Assembly: GCF_020149765.1 (NCBI RefSeq)
Contig: NZ_CP083809.1
Location: forward strand, 3,844,001 to 3,908,000
Length of the DNA stretch: 64,000 nt
Direction of reading: 5' to 3'
DNA from: Pantoea agglomerans
Lineage (GTDB): Bacteria; Pseudomonadota; Gammaproteobacteria; Enterobacterales; Enterobacteriaceae
In this document: positions 9,861 through 18,424 of the stretch, piece after piece
How the letters are laid out: the number at the start of each line of letters is the position of its first letter
How positions within the stretch are numbered: position 1 is the stretch's first letter
The notes under the pieces: model-generated
Databases searched by the model: none
What the model was told of the DNA's origin: nothing
The model's input: only the letters and a program-made list of their open reading frames with translations
Translations under genes and position numbers: made by a program

Positions 9861-10079
9861 TTATTCTGCTGACATGCTGGCGTTGCCGCCGCTCACCAGT
9901 CCACGCGTGTCCGCCTGAGCCGCACGCTGTTGCTGCTGTTTTTTCTGCTGCTCAGCTTGCTGTGGAGTTTGCGTTTTTGGCTGGTCGGCGGGCGGGAAGT
10001 AAAGCGGTCCTTTTAGTCCACAGCCTGCCAGGCTCGTCAGCGCCAGCGCCATTGCCAACAGGCTTTTTACTCTCTTCAT
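9861..10079 (-). CDS. lptM: LPS-assembly lipoprotein LptM (YifL)
   Basis: A 72-residue lipoprotein. The signal peptide ends with the lipobox LAGC (about residues 17-20), followed by [13 protein letters not shown], the conserved family core. In E. coli LptM (formerly YifL) binds LptD and promotes its correct disulphide maturation at the outer membrane. The C-terminal half is Gln-rich and low in complexity, as usual for the family. The start at 10079 is chosen because it gives a proper Lys-Arg signal peptide start; an extension upstream would disrupt it. First gene of the dapF operon. Confidence 0.93.
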   Translation of the reverse strand: MKRVKSLLAMALALTSLAGCGLKGPLYFPPADQPKTQTPQQAEQQKKQQQQRAAQADTRGLVSGGNASMSAE

Positions 10080-10190
10080 CTGTTCTGCTCTTTTGTCCTT
10101 AACCTGGTTGCTTATCATCGCAGTTGAAGATGGAAAAGCAACAGGAAATCCCCGCAATTCACGTGCGCGCGGCGAGGTTCTAAGGAAAGG

Positions 10191-10209
10191 GCCGCGCGGC
10201 AGGCGCGGC
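10191..10209 (-). terminator. Terminator of cyaA
   Basis: A 7-bp perfect GC stem (GCCGCGC / GCGCGGC) with a 5-base loop starts right after the cyaA stop codon and is followed on the minus strand by CCTTTCCTTA, a weak T-rich tail. Confidence 0.55.
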
Positions 10210-10210
10210 G

Positions 10211-12769
10211 TCAGTGTACCTGGTAGCGCGGCTGGTAGTCGCCGTTGTCGTTGTCCGGCTGCGTGGCGCAGAGCTGGGCCAGCGTCTGGCTGCGGAACGG
10301 GATAACCTGGAAGCGATCGCCGGTATTCACAATCTGGTAGAACTGCGGCAGGTTGAAGTTGATAAAGCTGGAGCCGTAGGTAAAGCGATCGTGGGAAGAG
10401 GAGTAGAAGCGGCTAACGTCGCGCACCAGCTCCTCTTTGCTGCCTTCGCAGTGGTGATAGACCTCGACGCGATTGGTTTCATCCAGAATATAGATATTGA
10501 AACCCTGCTCGTCGGTGGTGTCTTCGAAGAAGAACTGAATAATCCCTTCGCTGGCGTAGCCGTTTACCACCGGCGGCAGCGGCGTCTGGTTCGATTCCAC
10601 TTTGATTGACAGGCCGTGCAGCTTGTTGTTGGAGATGGCGCCGTAAAACTCTACCGCGTTTTCCAGCTTCTGCACCGAGACGCTCATGCGCTCGAAGAAG
10701 AGCCCCCACGTCTGGCCCGCCATGCGCAGCGCCTTAAAGCGGCCCGGCTCCTGACGCGTACTGGAGAGACGCAGCTCAATGCATTCCGAGACCAGCTGCT
10801 GAACGCGCGTGCGGATCAGCCCGCGCAGATGCTGGCTGTAGCAGAACACTTCCACCGTATCTGGCGGCGCGGCGTCCTGATGCATCTTGCCAAGAATGGT
10901 TTTTAACGCCTCGATCATCGCCTGTTCGCCGCTGAAGTGCAGCGTTCGCACCTCGTTCCACGAGTTGCGATAGAGCAGATCGATGCTGCCAATCAGGCAC
11001 TGCTGCTGCTGGCCAAAGCTGAAGACGTCGAGCTTACGGAAATCGAAGTGCACCACCTGATTGCGGAAAGCGGAGGTGGGATCGTGCTCGAGGTTAACGA
11101 TAATCGCCAGATGGCGGATTTCACACGGGCTGTAGAGCGCTTTTGGCGTCGGCGCGGGCAGGCGCAGCGGAAAGTGCGACGACACGTCGTTCACCAGCTC
11201 CTGCAGACGCGCCAGATCGCAGATTTCGTTGCCTTTGATATGCAGGCGCGTTTTGCTGGTCAGCAGACCGTTGAACCACGCCCAGGCCACCAGCTTATTC
11301 AGGTAGCGGTTATATTCCAGCGGCTGATGGCTGATGATCGAGCTCATGTCCGGCGCCTGGTTATAGAGATACCAGCCCGAACGGTTAGCGCGGCCCGGCG
11401 GAACGTGAATAAAGGTCAGGTTCTCTTCCGAGAGGTCGGGCGAAATCTGCGGGTTAACCAGCGTGACCTTGCCCGGCAGCGCTTCAAACGCGGCGTACAG
11501 TTTACGCGTCAGCACGCCGATATCCTGCGGACTCGCGCTGACGCTTAAATTGTTGCGGCGGGCAAAACGGATCAGGTTGCGATAGCTCTGCATCATCGCA
11601 TCCAGCAGTTCGTTATGCGCCTCGCGCACGCGTTCGATTTTCCAGCCGCCGCGGTTGTCGAGGATCGCCAGTTTTTCCTCGCTCCAGCCCCACTCTTTTA
11701 CCAGCTGCGACAGGATCTCACGTCGCCAGCCCGAACGGCTGCTGTTCTCGTCGGTGCTTAACTTCTCGCACACCTTCAGGTAGAAGCAGCGGCGCACCAG
11801 GTCGAGGCGCGGCTGATCGTCCACGCTGGTAAGGTAGTGGGTTACGCGCTCCAGCATCATGCAGTAGGGATCGAGGCCGAAGCTGACGATTTCGCCGTCG
11901 TGCAGGCGCTGTTTGATATCCATCGCCAGCAGCTGCGTATTGGGATACTCCCAGCTGTAGGCTTCCAGCAGCAGGGTTTTCAGCACCGCCTTGTAGGGCG
12001 AGTCGATGCTTTTATAGAGCTGCCACAGGCTGGCACCGAAATACTCTTCCGCCGACAGCGTGCCCAGCCCGCCGAGATCGAGCCACTCGTTCGGCGTCAG
12101 CACGCCCTGCGCGTAGAGCGACATCACATAGTCATCGTAGTGATGCTCTTCTTCGCACGGCACCATATTCCACAGGATGCGTTTGCCCGCCATACGCACC
12201 GCGGTGCGGTAGAATTCGTCCAGCAGCAAAATATGCTGCGTCGATCCGCAATCCTCCGCGCCGAGGCTGCCGCTTTCGTTATGGCGGAAGCGGTTTTCAT
12301 CAATCAAAAAGAAGCTGACTTCCACGCCCATCGACACGCACCACTTCTGCAACAGCGTGCATTTGCGCTGCAGGTTGAGACGCTCTTCGTTATCCAGCCA
12401 GGATTGATGGCAGACCCAGATATCCAGGTCGGAGACGCTGTTCTGGCCGACCGACGAGGTGCTGCCCATAGAGTAGATGCCGGTGATCGGCATTTCGCCG
12501 GTGCGCGACACGTCCAGCGTCAGTTCGCGGCTGCCCGCCAGTTCGCGCATCAGCAAAAGCTGGTTTTCTTCAGGCGTGAAGAAACTGATGCCGCGGGGAA
12601 CGTTACCGTCGAAGTAACCCGGCATCAGCGGATGATGATAATGTAATAAGGTCGGCAGCAGACTGTATACGTGCTGGAAAGCAGGTCCCATCGCAGCCAG
12701 CGCGCGATCGACGCGCAGCTGATTAATGGCATCCAGTCTCTGTTTCAGTGTCTCAATGTAGAGGTACAA
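10211..12769 (-). CDS. cyaA: Class I adenylate cyclase
   Basis: An 852-residue class I adenylate cyclase that makes cAMP from ATP and is stimulated through the phosphotransferase system. The catalytic N-terminal half shows [20 protein letters not shown] (nucleotidyltransferase GS...DxD motif); the C-terminal half is the glucose-sensitive regulatory region. The start is taken as TTG at 12769, giving [18 protein letters not shown]. coli cyaA also uses a UUG start, a feature linked to its weak translation; no ATG or GTG fits the conserved N-terminus. A CRP site lies upstream. The frataxin gene cyaY, usual neighbour in E. coli, is not present downstream. Confidence 0.95.
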   Translation of the reverse strand: MYLYIETLKQRLDAINQLRVDRALAAMGPAFQHVYSLLPTLLHYHHPLMPGYFDGNVPRGISFFTPEENQLLLMRELAGSRELTLDVSRTGEMPITGIYSMGSTSSVGQNSVSDLDIWVCHQSWLDNEERLNLQRKCTLLQKWCVSMGVEVSFFLIDENRFRHNESGSLGAEDCGSTQHILLLDEFYRTAVRMAGKRILWNMVPCEEEHHYDDYVMSLYAQGVLTPNEWLDLGGLGTLSAEEYFGASLWQLYKSIDSPYKAVLKTLLLEAYSWEYPNTQLLAMDIKQRLHDGEIVSFGLDPYCMMLERVTHYLTSVDDQPRLDLVRRCFYLKVCEKLSTDENSSRSGWRREILSQLVKEWGWSEEKLAILDNRGGWKIERVREAHNELLDAMMQSYRNLIRFARRNNLSVSASPQDIGVLTRKLYAAFEALPGKVTLVNPQISPDLSEENLTFIHVPPGRANRSGWYLYNQAPDMSSIISHQPLEYNRYLNKLVAWAWFNGLLTSKTRLHIKGNEICDLARLQELVNDVSSHFPLRLPAPTPKALYSPCEIRHLAIIVNLEHDPTSAFRNQVVHFDFRKLDVFSFGQQQQCLIGSIDLLYRNSWNEVRTLHFSGEQAMIEALKTILGKMHQDAAPPDTVEVFCYSQHLRGLIRTRVQQLVSECIELRLSSTRQEPGRFKALRMAGQTWGLFFERMSVSVQKLENAVEFYGAISNNKLHGLSIKVESNQTPLPPVVNGYASEGIIQFFFEDTTDEQGFNIYILDETNRVEVYHHCEGSKEELVRDVSRFYSSSHDRFTYGSSFINFNLPQFYQIVNTGDRFQVIPFRSQTLAQLCATQPDNDNGDYQPRYQVH

Positions 12770-12859
12770 GACGTTTCGCCTGATTGTCCCAGTGTTTAAG
12801 CAACCTGTTTCCTGAACCTGCCGCTTAATAATCGAAAAAGTTGGGCAGATTATTGCTGG

Positions 12860-12881
12860 AAACGTGATCAATCTAACACCT
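12860..12881 (-). promoter_or_regulatory. Probable CRP site in the cyaA promoter
   Basis: About 90 bases upstream of the cyaA start lies a 22-base block with a TCACG half-site and a TGTTA half-site six bases apart, which is nearly identical as I recall it to the CRP site of the E. coli cyaA P2 promoter. It would let cAMP-CRP repress its own synthesis. The rest of the 317-bp cyaA-hemC divergent region holds no further gene that I can see; a TTGAAA at 13021 may be a hemC -35. Confidence 0.65.
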
Positions 12882-13086
12882 GCCAGATTGACCGTAAAGA
12901 AAGTTGCGCTACTTAACAGTTTAGCACGTTCCCATTGGCTTCATTCGCTTTCGGACACCGATACCCGCTTTATCCTCTTTTTACTGGCGCATCTTCCCGT
13001 CAGCCCGGTCAAATAATCCGTTGAAACTGTCAGCCATCAGCCGACAATGATAGGATATTCGGTGAACGATCAAAATGGTTAACAGC

Positions 13087-14028
13087 ATGTTAGACAAAAT
13101 TTTCAGAATTGCTACAAGACAAAGTCCTCTTGCGCTCTGGCAGGCACATTATGTCCAGCAACGCCTGATGGCCGCGCATCCGGGCCTGCGCGTGGAGCTG
13201 GTGCCTATGGTCACTAAAGGCGACGTTATTCTCGACACGCCGCTGGCAAAAGTTGGCGGTAAAGGCCTGTTTGTCAAAGAGCTTGAGCTGGCGATGCTGG
13301 AAGATCGCGCCGATCTCGCGGTTCATTCGATGAAGGATGTACCGGTCGCGTTCCCGCTGGGACTGGGGCTGGTCACGATTTGCGAGCGTGAAGATCCGCG
13401 CGACGCCTTCGTCTCCAACCATTACGACTCGCTCGACGCGCTGCCGCAGGGCGCGGTTGTGGGCACCTCCAGCCTGCGTCGTCAGAGCCAGATCAGCGAA
13501 CGCCGCCCGGACCTGGTGATCCGTTCGCTGCGCGGCAACGTCGGCACGCGCCTGTCAAAACTCGACGCCGGCGAATATGACGCCATTATTCTCGCGGCCG
13601 CCGGACTGAAGCGGCTGGGGCTGGAATCACGCATTCGCCAGCCGCTGCCGGCGGAAATCTCCCTGCCCGCCGTCGGCCAGGGCGCGGTCGGCATCGAATG
13701 CCGCCTTGACGACAGCGAGCTGATTAGCCTTCTTCAGGCGCTTAATCACGACGACACCGCCGTATGCGTTAAAGCGGAACGGGCGATGAATACGCGGCTG
13801 GAAGGCGGCTGTCAGGTGCCGATCGGCAGCTTTGCGCTGCTGGAAGGCGACCAGCTCTGGCTGCGCGGCCTGGTCGGTGCGCCGGACGGCAGCGTGATGG
13901 TGCGCGGCGAACGCCGCGGCTCGCGCGCCGAGGCGGAAGCGATGGGCGTCTCTCTCGCCGACGAACTGCTCGGCAACGGCGCGCGCGATATTCTGCGCGA
14001 GGTCTACCAGGGGCAGCCGCCGGTATGA
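13087..14028 (+). CDS. hemC: Hydroxymethylbilane synthase (porphobilinogen deaminase)
   Basis: A 313-residue enzyme that joins four porphobilinogens into hydroxymethylbilane. Visible features are [14 protein letters not shown] at the N-terminus, the catalytic Asp region VHSMKDVP, substrate-binding arginines in [10 protein letters not shown] and [12 protein letters not shown], and the Cys in [11 protein letters not shown] that carries the dipyrromethane cofactor. Start at 13087 gives the E. coli length exactly. First gene of hemCDXY; its stop overlaps the hemD start (ATGA). Confidence 0.98.
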   Translation: MLDKIFRIATRQSPLALWQAHYVQQRLMAAHPGLRVELVPMVTKGDVILDTPLAKVGGKGLFVKELELAMLEDRADLAVHSMKDVPVAFPLGLGLVTICEREDPRDAFVSNHYDSLDALPQGAVVGTSSLRRQSQISERRPDLVIRSLRGNVGTRLSKLDAGEYDAIILAAAGLKRLGLESRIRQPLPAEISLPAVGQGAVGIECRLDDSELISLLQALNHDDTAVCVKAERAMNTRLEGGCQVPIGSFALLEGDQLWLRGLVGAPDGSVMVRGERRGSRAEAEAMGVSLADELLGNGARDILREVYQGQPPV

Positions 14029-14765
14029 CAATCCTGGTCACTCGCCCGGAACCCGCAGCCAGCGCGCTGGTGACTCGCCTGCGCGGCCTTGGCCTTCAGG
14101 CCTGGAGCCTGCCGCTGATTGAGTTTGCGCCGGGCAGCGACCTTCATCACCTGCCGCAGCAGCTTGCCGCGCTGCGCGCTGGCGACCTGGTTTTTCTGCT
14201 TTCTCAGCAGGTGATCCACTATGCGCAGCCGGCGCTGATGCGTCATAACGCAGCGTGGCCGGCGGACGTAGACTATTATGCAATTGGTCGCAGTACCGCG
14301 CTGGCGTTTCATACCGCCAGCGGTCGCCATGTCGATTATCCGCACGCCCGGGAAACCAGCGAAGCGCTGATAAACCTGGCGGCGCTACAGCGCGTATCCG
14401 GTAAGAAAGTGCTGATTTTACGCGGAAATCCGGGGCGCGAGCTGCTGGCGGAAACCCTTACCGCGCGCGGGGCGGAGGTCTCATTCAGCCAGTGCTACCA
14501 GCGCTGCCAGAAGCATTACGACGGCGCTGTTGAAGGTCGACGCTGGCGCAACCGCGGCATCACAACGCTGGTGGTCAGCAGCGGTGAAATGTTACAACAG
14601 CTGTTTTCTCTGTTCCCCGCGATCGATCGCGAGGAATGGTTATTGCGCTGTCGACTGATTGTCGTCAGCGAACGTTTGGCTACGCTTGCCGGAGAACTGG
14701 GCTGGCAGGATATTCAGGTAGCCGATGGTGCCGATAACGATGCGCTGCTGCGCGCGTTACGCTGA
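14025..14765 (+). CDS. hemD: Uroporphyrinogen-III synthase
   Basis: A 246-residue enzyme that cyclises hydroxymethylbilane with inversion of ring D to uroporphyrinogen III. It begins [23 protein letters not shown], with the conserved [15 protein letters not shown] and [11 protein letters not shown] segments. The family varies greatly in sequence, but length (246 as in E. coli), start overlap with hemC and position leave little doubt. Confidence 0.96.
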   Translation: MTILVTRPEPAASALVTRLRGLGLQAWSLPLIEFAPGSDLHHLPQQLAALRAGDLVFLLSQQVIHYAQPALMRHNAAWPADVDYYAIGRSTALAFHTASGRHVDYPHARETSEALINLAALQRVSGKKVLILRGNPGRELLAETLTARGAEVSFSQCYQRCQKHYDGAVEGRRWRNRGITTLVVSSGEMLQQLFSLFPAIDREEWLLRCRLIVVSERLATLAGELGWQDIQVADGADNDALLRALR

Positions 14766-14789
14766 ACTTAATCATGGGATGTGCCACAG

Positions 14790-15923
14790 ATGACGGAACA
14801 AAAAGCGACCTCCGCCACGGTTGAAGAGACTACGCCAGCGGCAGATACTTCGCCCTCTTCTTCCCCGCAGCCGCCGCGCGACAGAAAGAGCGGCGGTATG
14901 GTGCTGGGCGCGGTGGCGATTGTTATCGCCCTGGCGACCGGCGCGGGTTTATACCTTAACGGGAAACATCAGGCTGAACTTCAGGCGCAGGCGAATCAAA
15001 GCCTGAGCGACAAGCTGAACGCCTTGCAGCAGCAAGCGGGCAGCGACAAACAGCAGCTGGCTCAGCAGCTCAGCAGCGCGCAAAGCGCTCTGAACGACGC
15101 ACGTACCCAGCAGGCCGCCACGGCGAAAGAGCTGGAGACCTTGCGTGAAAAGGTCGCCACCATTTCCGGCAATGACATACACGCCTGGCTGGTGTCGCAG
15201 GCTGACTATCTGGTGAAGCTGGCGGGCCGCAAGCTCTGGAGCGATCAGGACGTCACCACGGCAGCAGCGCTATTGAAAAGCGCCGACGCCAGCCTGGCCG
15301 ATATGAACGATCCGAGCGTCACCAGCGTGCGTCGCGCGCTGACCCAGGATATCAGCACCCTTTCAGCCATCGATCAAATCGATTATGACGGCATCATTCT
15401 GAAGCTGAACCAGCTCTCCAACGGCGTCGACAACCTGCGTCTGGCGGATAACGACAGCGACGACGCGCCGATGGACAGCGATGGCGGCGAGCTGACCTCT
15501 TCACTGCGCGAATGGCGACAGAACCTGGTGAAAAGCTGGCATAACTTTATGGATGACTTTATCACCATCCGCCGCCGCGATAATACGGCGCAGCCGCTGC
15601 TGGCGCCGAACCAGGATGTCTATCTGCGCGAGAACATCCGCTCGCGTCTGCTGATCGCCGCACAGGCGGTGCCGCGTCATCAGGATGAGATCTATAAACA
15701 GTCTATCGATACCGTGTCCAGCTGGGTGCGCGCCTGGTACGACACCAACGATCCTGCGACCAAAGCCTTTCTGGCGCAGCTGGATGAGCTGAGCCAGCAG
15801 AGCATCAATATGAACCTGCCGGACAATCTGGAAAGCCAGCCGCTTATCGACAAGCTGATGCAGACGCGCGTGCGCAATCTGATTGCGCAGCCTTCCGTCC
15901 CCGCTGACCAGCAAGGAGGCTAA
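14790..15923 (+). CDS. hemX: HemX, membrane protein of the haem operon
   Basis: A 377-residue bitopic inner membrane protein. A Pro/Ser/Thr-rich cytoplasmic tail is followed by one membrane helix ([17 protein letters not shown], about residues 40-56), a Gln-rich coiled coil (residues about 60-130) and a conserved periplasmic domain ([41 protein letters not shown]). It is sometimes annotated as uroporphyrinogen-III methyltransferase, but no SAM-binding domain is present, so that label is unlikely. The start at 14790 gives [14 protein letters not shown], as in E. coli. The coiled coil is slightly shorter than in E. coli (393 residues). Confidence 0.94.
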   Translation: MTEQKATSATVEETTPAADTSPSSSPQPPRDRKSGGMVLGAVAIVIALATGAGLYLNGKHQAELQAQANQSLSDKLNALQQQAGSDKQQLAQQLSSAQSALNDARTQQAATAKELETLREKVATISGNDIHAWLVSQADYLVKLAGRKLWSDQDVTTAAALLKSADASLADMNDPSVTSVRRALTQDISTLSAIDQIDYDGIILKLNQLSNGVDNLRLADNDSDDAPMDSDGGELTSSLREWRQNLVKSWHNFMDDFITIRRRDNTAQPLLAPNQDVYLRENIRSRLLIAAQAVPRHQDEIYKQSIDTVSSWVRAWYDTNDPATKAFLAQLDELSQQSINMNLPDNLESQPLIDKLMQTRVRNLIAQPSVPADQQGG

Positions 15924-15927
15924 GCGC

Positions 15928-17124
15928 ATGCTTAAGGTATTTATCCTGTTTGTCCTGCTGATCGCCGGCATTGTGGTGGGTCCGATGATTGCCGGCCATC
16001 AGGGCTATGTGCTGATTCAAACCGATAACTGGAATGTGGAAACCAGCGTCACCGGACTGGTCATCATTCTGATTATCAGCCTGCTGATTATTCTCGGCGT
16101 TGAATGGCTGCTGCGTCGTCTGTTTCGCACCGGCGCACGTACCCGAGGCTGGTTTACCGGACGCAAACGCCGCCGCGCGCAGCGTCATACGCAGACCGCA
16201 CTGATGAAGCTGGCGGAAGGCGATCACCGTCAGGTAGAGAAGCTGCTGTCGAAAGATGCCGATCACGCGGAAGTGCCGGTGGCCAACTATCTGCTGGCGG
16301 CCGAAGCGGCGCAGCAGCGCGGCGATGAGATCCGCGCCAACCAGCATCTTGAACGCGCTGCCGAGCTGTCGGACAACGACGTGATCCCGGTTGAAATCAC
16401 CCGCGCGCGTATTCTGCTGGCGCGTAACGAAGATCACGCCGCGCGTCACGGCATCGACCGACTGCTGGAGGTTGCGCCGCGTCACCCGGAAGTGTTGCGC
16501 CTGGCGGAGCAGGCTTACGTGCGCACCGGCGCATGGAGCTCGCTGATTGATATTCTGCCTGCGATGGAAAAATCGCAGGTTGGAGATGAAGAGCATCGCG
16601 CCCACCTGCAGCAGCAGGCGTGGCTCGGCCTGATGAATCAGGCGATGGCCGATCAGGGCAGCGACGGCCTGAAGCGCTGGTGGTCAAATCTGAGCCGTAA
16701 AACGCGTCAGCAAACGGCGCTGCAGGTGGCAATGGCAGACCATCTGATTGAGTGCGACGATCACCAGACCGCGCAGGAAATCGTGCTGGATGGCCTGAAA
16801 CGCCACTATGACGATCGACTGGTACTGCTGATGCCGCGCATCAAAAGCAGCAATCCTGAGGCGCTGGAGAAAGCGCTGCGCCAGCAGATCAAGCAGCATG
16901 GCGCGACGCCACTGCTGCACAGCACGCTGGGACAGCTGCTGATGCGCCATGGCGAATGGCAGCAGGCCGTGGAAGCGTTCCAGCAGGCGCTGGCGCAGCG
17001 CCCTGACGCCTTCGACTACGCGTGGCTGGCTGATGCCTACGACCGCATGCACCGTCCAGAAGAGGCAGCGAAAATGCGCCGTGAAGGCTTACTGCTGACG
17101 CTAAAAAACAACCCGAATGCTTAA
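15928..17124 (+). CDS. hemY: HemY, TPR protein of the haem operon
   Basis: A 398-residue inner membrane protein (E. coli length 398) with two N-terminal membrane helices (MLKVFILFVLLIAGIVVG and a second around LVIILIISLLIILGVEWLL), followed by a cytoplasmic or peripheral TPR domain. It is not the protoporphyrinogen oxidase that shares the name in Gram-positives. A role in coordinating haem biosynthetic enzymes has been proposed. The ATG at 15928 follows AAGGAGG; the gene starts 4 bp after hemX and ends the operon at a strong terminator. Confidence 0.95.
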   Translation: MLKVFILFVLLIAGIVVGPMIAGHQGYVLIQTDNWNVETSVTGLVIILIISLLIILGVEWLLRRLFRTGARTRGWFTGRKRRRAQRHTQTALMKLAEGDHRQVEKLLSKDADHAEVPVANYLLAAEAAQQRGDEIRANQHLERAAELSDNDVIPVEITRARILLARNEDHAARHGIDRLLEVAPRHPEVLRLAEQAYVRTGAWSSLIDILPAMEKSQVGDEEHRAHLQQQAWLGLMNQAMADQGSDGLKRWWSNLSRKTRQQTALQVAMADHLIECDDHQTAQEIVLDGLKRHYDDRLVLLMPRIKSSNPEALEKALRQQIKQHGATPLLHSTLGQLLMRHGEWQQAVEAFQQALAQRPDAFDYAWLADAYDRMHRPEEAAKMRREGLLLTLKNNPNA

Positions 17125-17144
17125 TGTTGTTGTTACTTGTTTAC

Positions 17145-17168
17145 GCCGGGCTTGCCCGGCTTTTTTTT
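17145..17168 (+). terminator. Terminator of hemCDXY
   Basis: A 7-bp stem GCCGGGC / GCCCGGC with a TT loop is followed directly by eight T residues, a textbook intrinsic terminator 20 bp after the hemY stop. Confidence 0.95.
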
Positions 17169-17184
17169 GCCCTTTATCCGCCGC

Positions 17185-17383
17185 AAAAAAAACACCTGCC
17201 AGTGGCAGGTGTAATATCAGGTCGGTAAGACAACCCTGAGGTATCCGACTCAACGGTGTGTCTGTTGACCCTGCAAGGCGTTAGCGATGCAGGCAGGCAG
17301 ACAACGGATACCCAAAAGTGGCTCTGCATCATTCCCAGGTTTATGCAGCATCAGCAGACATAAGAGGTGGAATGAGCATCTAC
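17185..17383 (-). ncRNA. glmZ: Small regulatory RNA GlmZ
   Basis: The minus strand from 17383 begins GTAGATGCTCATTCCA and continues CTCTTATGT, matching as I recall it the 5' end of E. coli GlmZ, which lies in the same place (next to hemY). GlmZ activates translation of glmS (glucosamine-6-phosphate synthase) by base pairing with Hfq, and its decay is controlled by RapZ and the decoy GlmY. The RNA would be about 199 nt and ends in a perfect 9-bp hairpin (ACACCTGCC / GGCAGGTGT) with seven T residues (17185-17212). The 5' end is inferred from similarity and from the -12 element of the promoter. Confidence 0.88.
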
Positions 17384-17395
17384 GCGCTAATTATT

Positions 17396-17410
17396 GCACA
17401 GCGCGTGCCA
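17396..17410 (-). promoter_or_regulatory. Sigma54-type promoter of glmZ
   Basis: On the minus strand TGGCAC-N5-GTGC matches the sigma54 consensus TGGCAC-N5-TTGC with one mismatch, and its GC lies about 13 bases before the predicted GlmZ 5' end. AATAAT overlaps it as a possible sigma70 -10. GlmY and GlmZ genes in enterobacteria are known to use sigma54 promoters activated by GlrR, alone or overlapping sigma70 promoters. Confidence 0.75.
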
Positions 17411-17465
17411 GGATGCCGAAGATATAAAAAACGCCTTTATTTACAATCCCCTGCCGTGTACCCCT

Positions 17466-17483
17466 TGTCTGTATCTGACGACG
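17466..17483. promoter_or_regulatory. GlrR-type activator box 1
   Basis: TGTC-N10-GACG, one mismatch from the palindromic GlrR consensus TGTC-N10-GACA. Lies about 85-100 bases upstream of the predicted glmZ start, a normal enhancer distance for sigma54. Confidence 0.65.
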
Positions 17484-17497
17484 ATGAGTCATCTTGC

Positions 17498-17515
17498 TGT
17501 CTCCCTTTTGAGACG
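17498..17515. promoter_or_regulatory. GlrR-type activator box 2
   Basis: TGTC-N10-GACG, containing the inverted repeat GTCTC / GAGAC. Same pattern as box 1, starting 32 bases further upstream of glmZ. Confidence 0.65.
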
Positions 17516-17560
17516 ATGAAGGGCCTGTAATAACAAATGGATTTAAATCAATGGATTAGT

Positions 17561-17578
17561 CGTCTCCAGATAGCGACA
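17561..17578. promoter_or_regulatory. GlrR-type activator box 3
   Basis: CGTC-N10-GACA, one mismatch from the GlrR consensus, about 180-195 bases upstream of glmZ. Three such boxes in about 110 bp are unlikely by chance and resemble the activator arrays known upstream of glmY and glmZ. Confidence 0.6.
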
Positions 17579-17604
17579 ATCAGCGAATGCAACGCGCGGA
17601 CCTG

Positions 17605-17671
17605 CTTTTCTACAGACGAAAAAAAACCTGCTTTTTCAAGCAGGTTTATAAAATGGTCGGCGAGAGAGGAT
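17605..17671. repeat. 67-bp direct repeat, distal copy (contains proM 3' end and terminator)
   Basis: Identical over 67 bp to 17765-17831. Read on the minus strand it holds the last 18 bases of tRNA-Pro including CCA (17654-17671), then a terminator hairpin (stem 17624-17633 / 17638-17647) with a T-run. The start-to-start distance is 160 bp. The layout recalls the rtT repeats that follow E. coli tyrT, where each unit begins with the 3' end of the tRNA. Confidence 0.9.
17615..17647 (-). terminator. Second (distal) terminator of the tRNA operon
   Basis: A 10-bp stem AAACCTGCTT / AAGCAGGTTT followed on the minus strand by a long T-run; a perfect copy of the proximal terminator, carried by the 67-bp repeat. 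Confidence 0.8.
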
Positions 17672-17766
17672 GACGCTTATCTTCGATAAGCGCCCTTCGG
17701 GTCGTTGCTGCGCAACGCTGTCTCGCTTCGCTCGGCGCAAACCTCCTTCGGAGGTTCTCATCCTCT
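17665..17766 (-). other. Hairpin array between the two repeat copies
   Basis: Bounded by a 9-bp inverted repeat (AGAGGATGA at 17665, TCATCCTCT at 17758). Inside are small perfect hairpins with three-base loops: CGCTTATC/GATAAGCG (17674-17692), CGTTGC/GCAACG (17703-17717), AACCTCC/GGAGGTT (17740-17756) and a short CCC/GGG. An RNA read through the first terminator would fold tightly and end in a tRNA-Pro-like 3' end. The function is unknown. Confidence 0.6.
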
Positions 17767-17831
17767 TTTCTACAGACGAAAAAAAACCTGCTTTTTCAAG
17801 CAGGTTTATAAAATGGTCGGCGAGAGAGGAT
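17765..17831. repeat. 67-bp direct repeat, proximal copy (overlaps proM 3' end)
   Basis: Exact copy of 17605-17671; its last 18 bases are the 3' end of the intact tRNA-Pro gene (17814-17831). Confidence 0.9.
17775..17807 (-). terminator. First terminator of the tRNA operon
   Basis: Stem AAACCTGCTT / AAGCAGGTTT (17784-17793 and 17798-17807) with a T-run on the minus strand, seven bases beyond the CCA end of proM. Confidence 0.9.
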
Positions 17832-17890
17832 TCGAACCTCCGACCCACTGGTCCCAAACCAGTTGCGCTACCAAGCTGCGCTACTCGCCG
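17814..17890 (-). tRNA. proM: tRNA-Pro (anticodon TGG)
   Basis: A 77-nt cloverleaf with encoded CCA. The 5' strand CGGCGAG pairs with CTCGCCG, the anticodon arm reads ACTGGTTTGGGACCAGT (TGG anticodon) and the T-loop GGTTCGAATCC is normal. Last gene of argX-hisR-leuT-proM, the order known from E. coli. Confidence 0.97.
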
Positions 17891-17915
17891 ATAATTTTTA
17901 TTGTTTTGTTTTGCC

Positions 17916-18002
17916 TGGTGCGAAGAGAGGGACTTGAACCCTCACGTCCGTTAAGACACTAACACCTGAAGCTAGCGCGTCTACCAATTCCGCCACCTTC
18001 GC
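17916..18002 (-). tRNA. leuT: tRNA-Leu (anticodon CAG)
   Basis: An 87-nt class II tRNA with a long variable arm and encoded CCA. The anticodon region is AGCTTCAGGTGTT and the T-loop GGTTCAAGTCC. Third gene of the tRNA operon. Confidence 0.97.
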
Positions 18003-18018
18003 GTATCCCAGCAAAATC

Positions 18019-18095
18019 TGGGGTGGCTAATGGGACTCGAACCCACGACAACTGGAATCACAATCCAGGGCTCTACCAACTGAGCTATAGCCACC
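18019..18095 (-). tRNA. hisR: tRNA-His (anticodon GTG)
   Basis: A 77-nt tRNA beginning GGTGGCTATAGCTC, with the anticodon loop GGATTGTGATTCC and encoded CCA. The extra 5' G needed by histidyl-tRNA synthetase is encoded. Second gene of the operon. Confidence 0.97.
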
Positions 18096-18188
18096 ACAAT
18101 TCGGTATGTTGCAAGTCACTGACCTACAGCATGTAACTCTTTACTAACGCGGTAATGTAACCACCGCAGCTCCTGCGCACAAACTAAA

Positions 18189-18265
<77 letters not shown>

Positions 18266-18286
18266 GTAGCGCCGTTGCGGATGGGC

Positions 18287-18315
18287 ATACTACGGACTTG
18301 GGGTGATGCTGTCCA
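18287..18315 (-). promoter_or_regulatory. Promoter of the argX-hisR-leuT-proM operon
   Basis: On the minus strand TGGACA (18310-18315) and TAGTAT (18287-18292) are 17 bases apart. A GC-rich discriminator (GCCCATCCGC) follows, typical of stringently controlled tRNA promoters. Confidence 0.8.
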
Positions 18316-18424
18316 GTGCTTTTTTAATAAAAAAACGCGTTTGATTACGCTTTGTGCATTTCGTCGAGTAATGCAGCACTCTGACTGTTTATGCAGCGAA
18401 AAAAGGCGGAAGTAATCAGTGATA

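Noticed and set aside
17318..17530. Small plus-strand frame between hemY and the tRNA genes
   Set aside because: It overlaps glmZ and its activator boxes on the opposite strand, and its translation has no recognisable features.
17665..17766. The hairpin block as a CRISPR array or prophage att site
   Set aside because: Hairpins are not direct repeats with spacers. The tRNA 3'-end repeat could be an att footprint, but no integrase or foreign genes lie between the copies.
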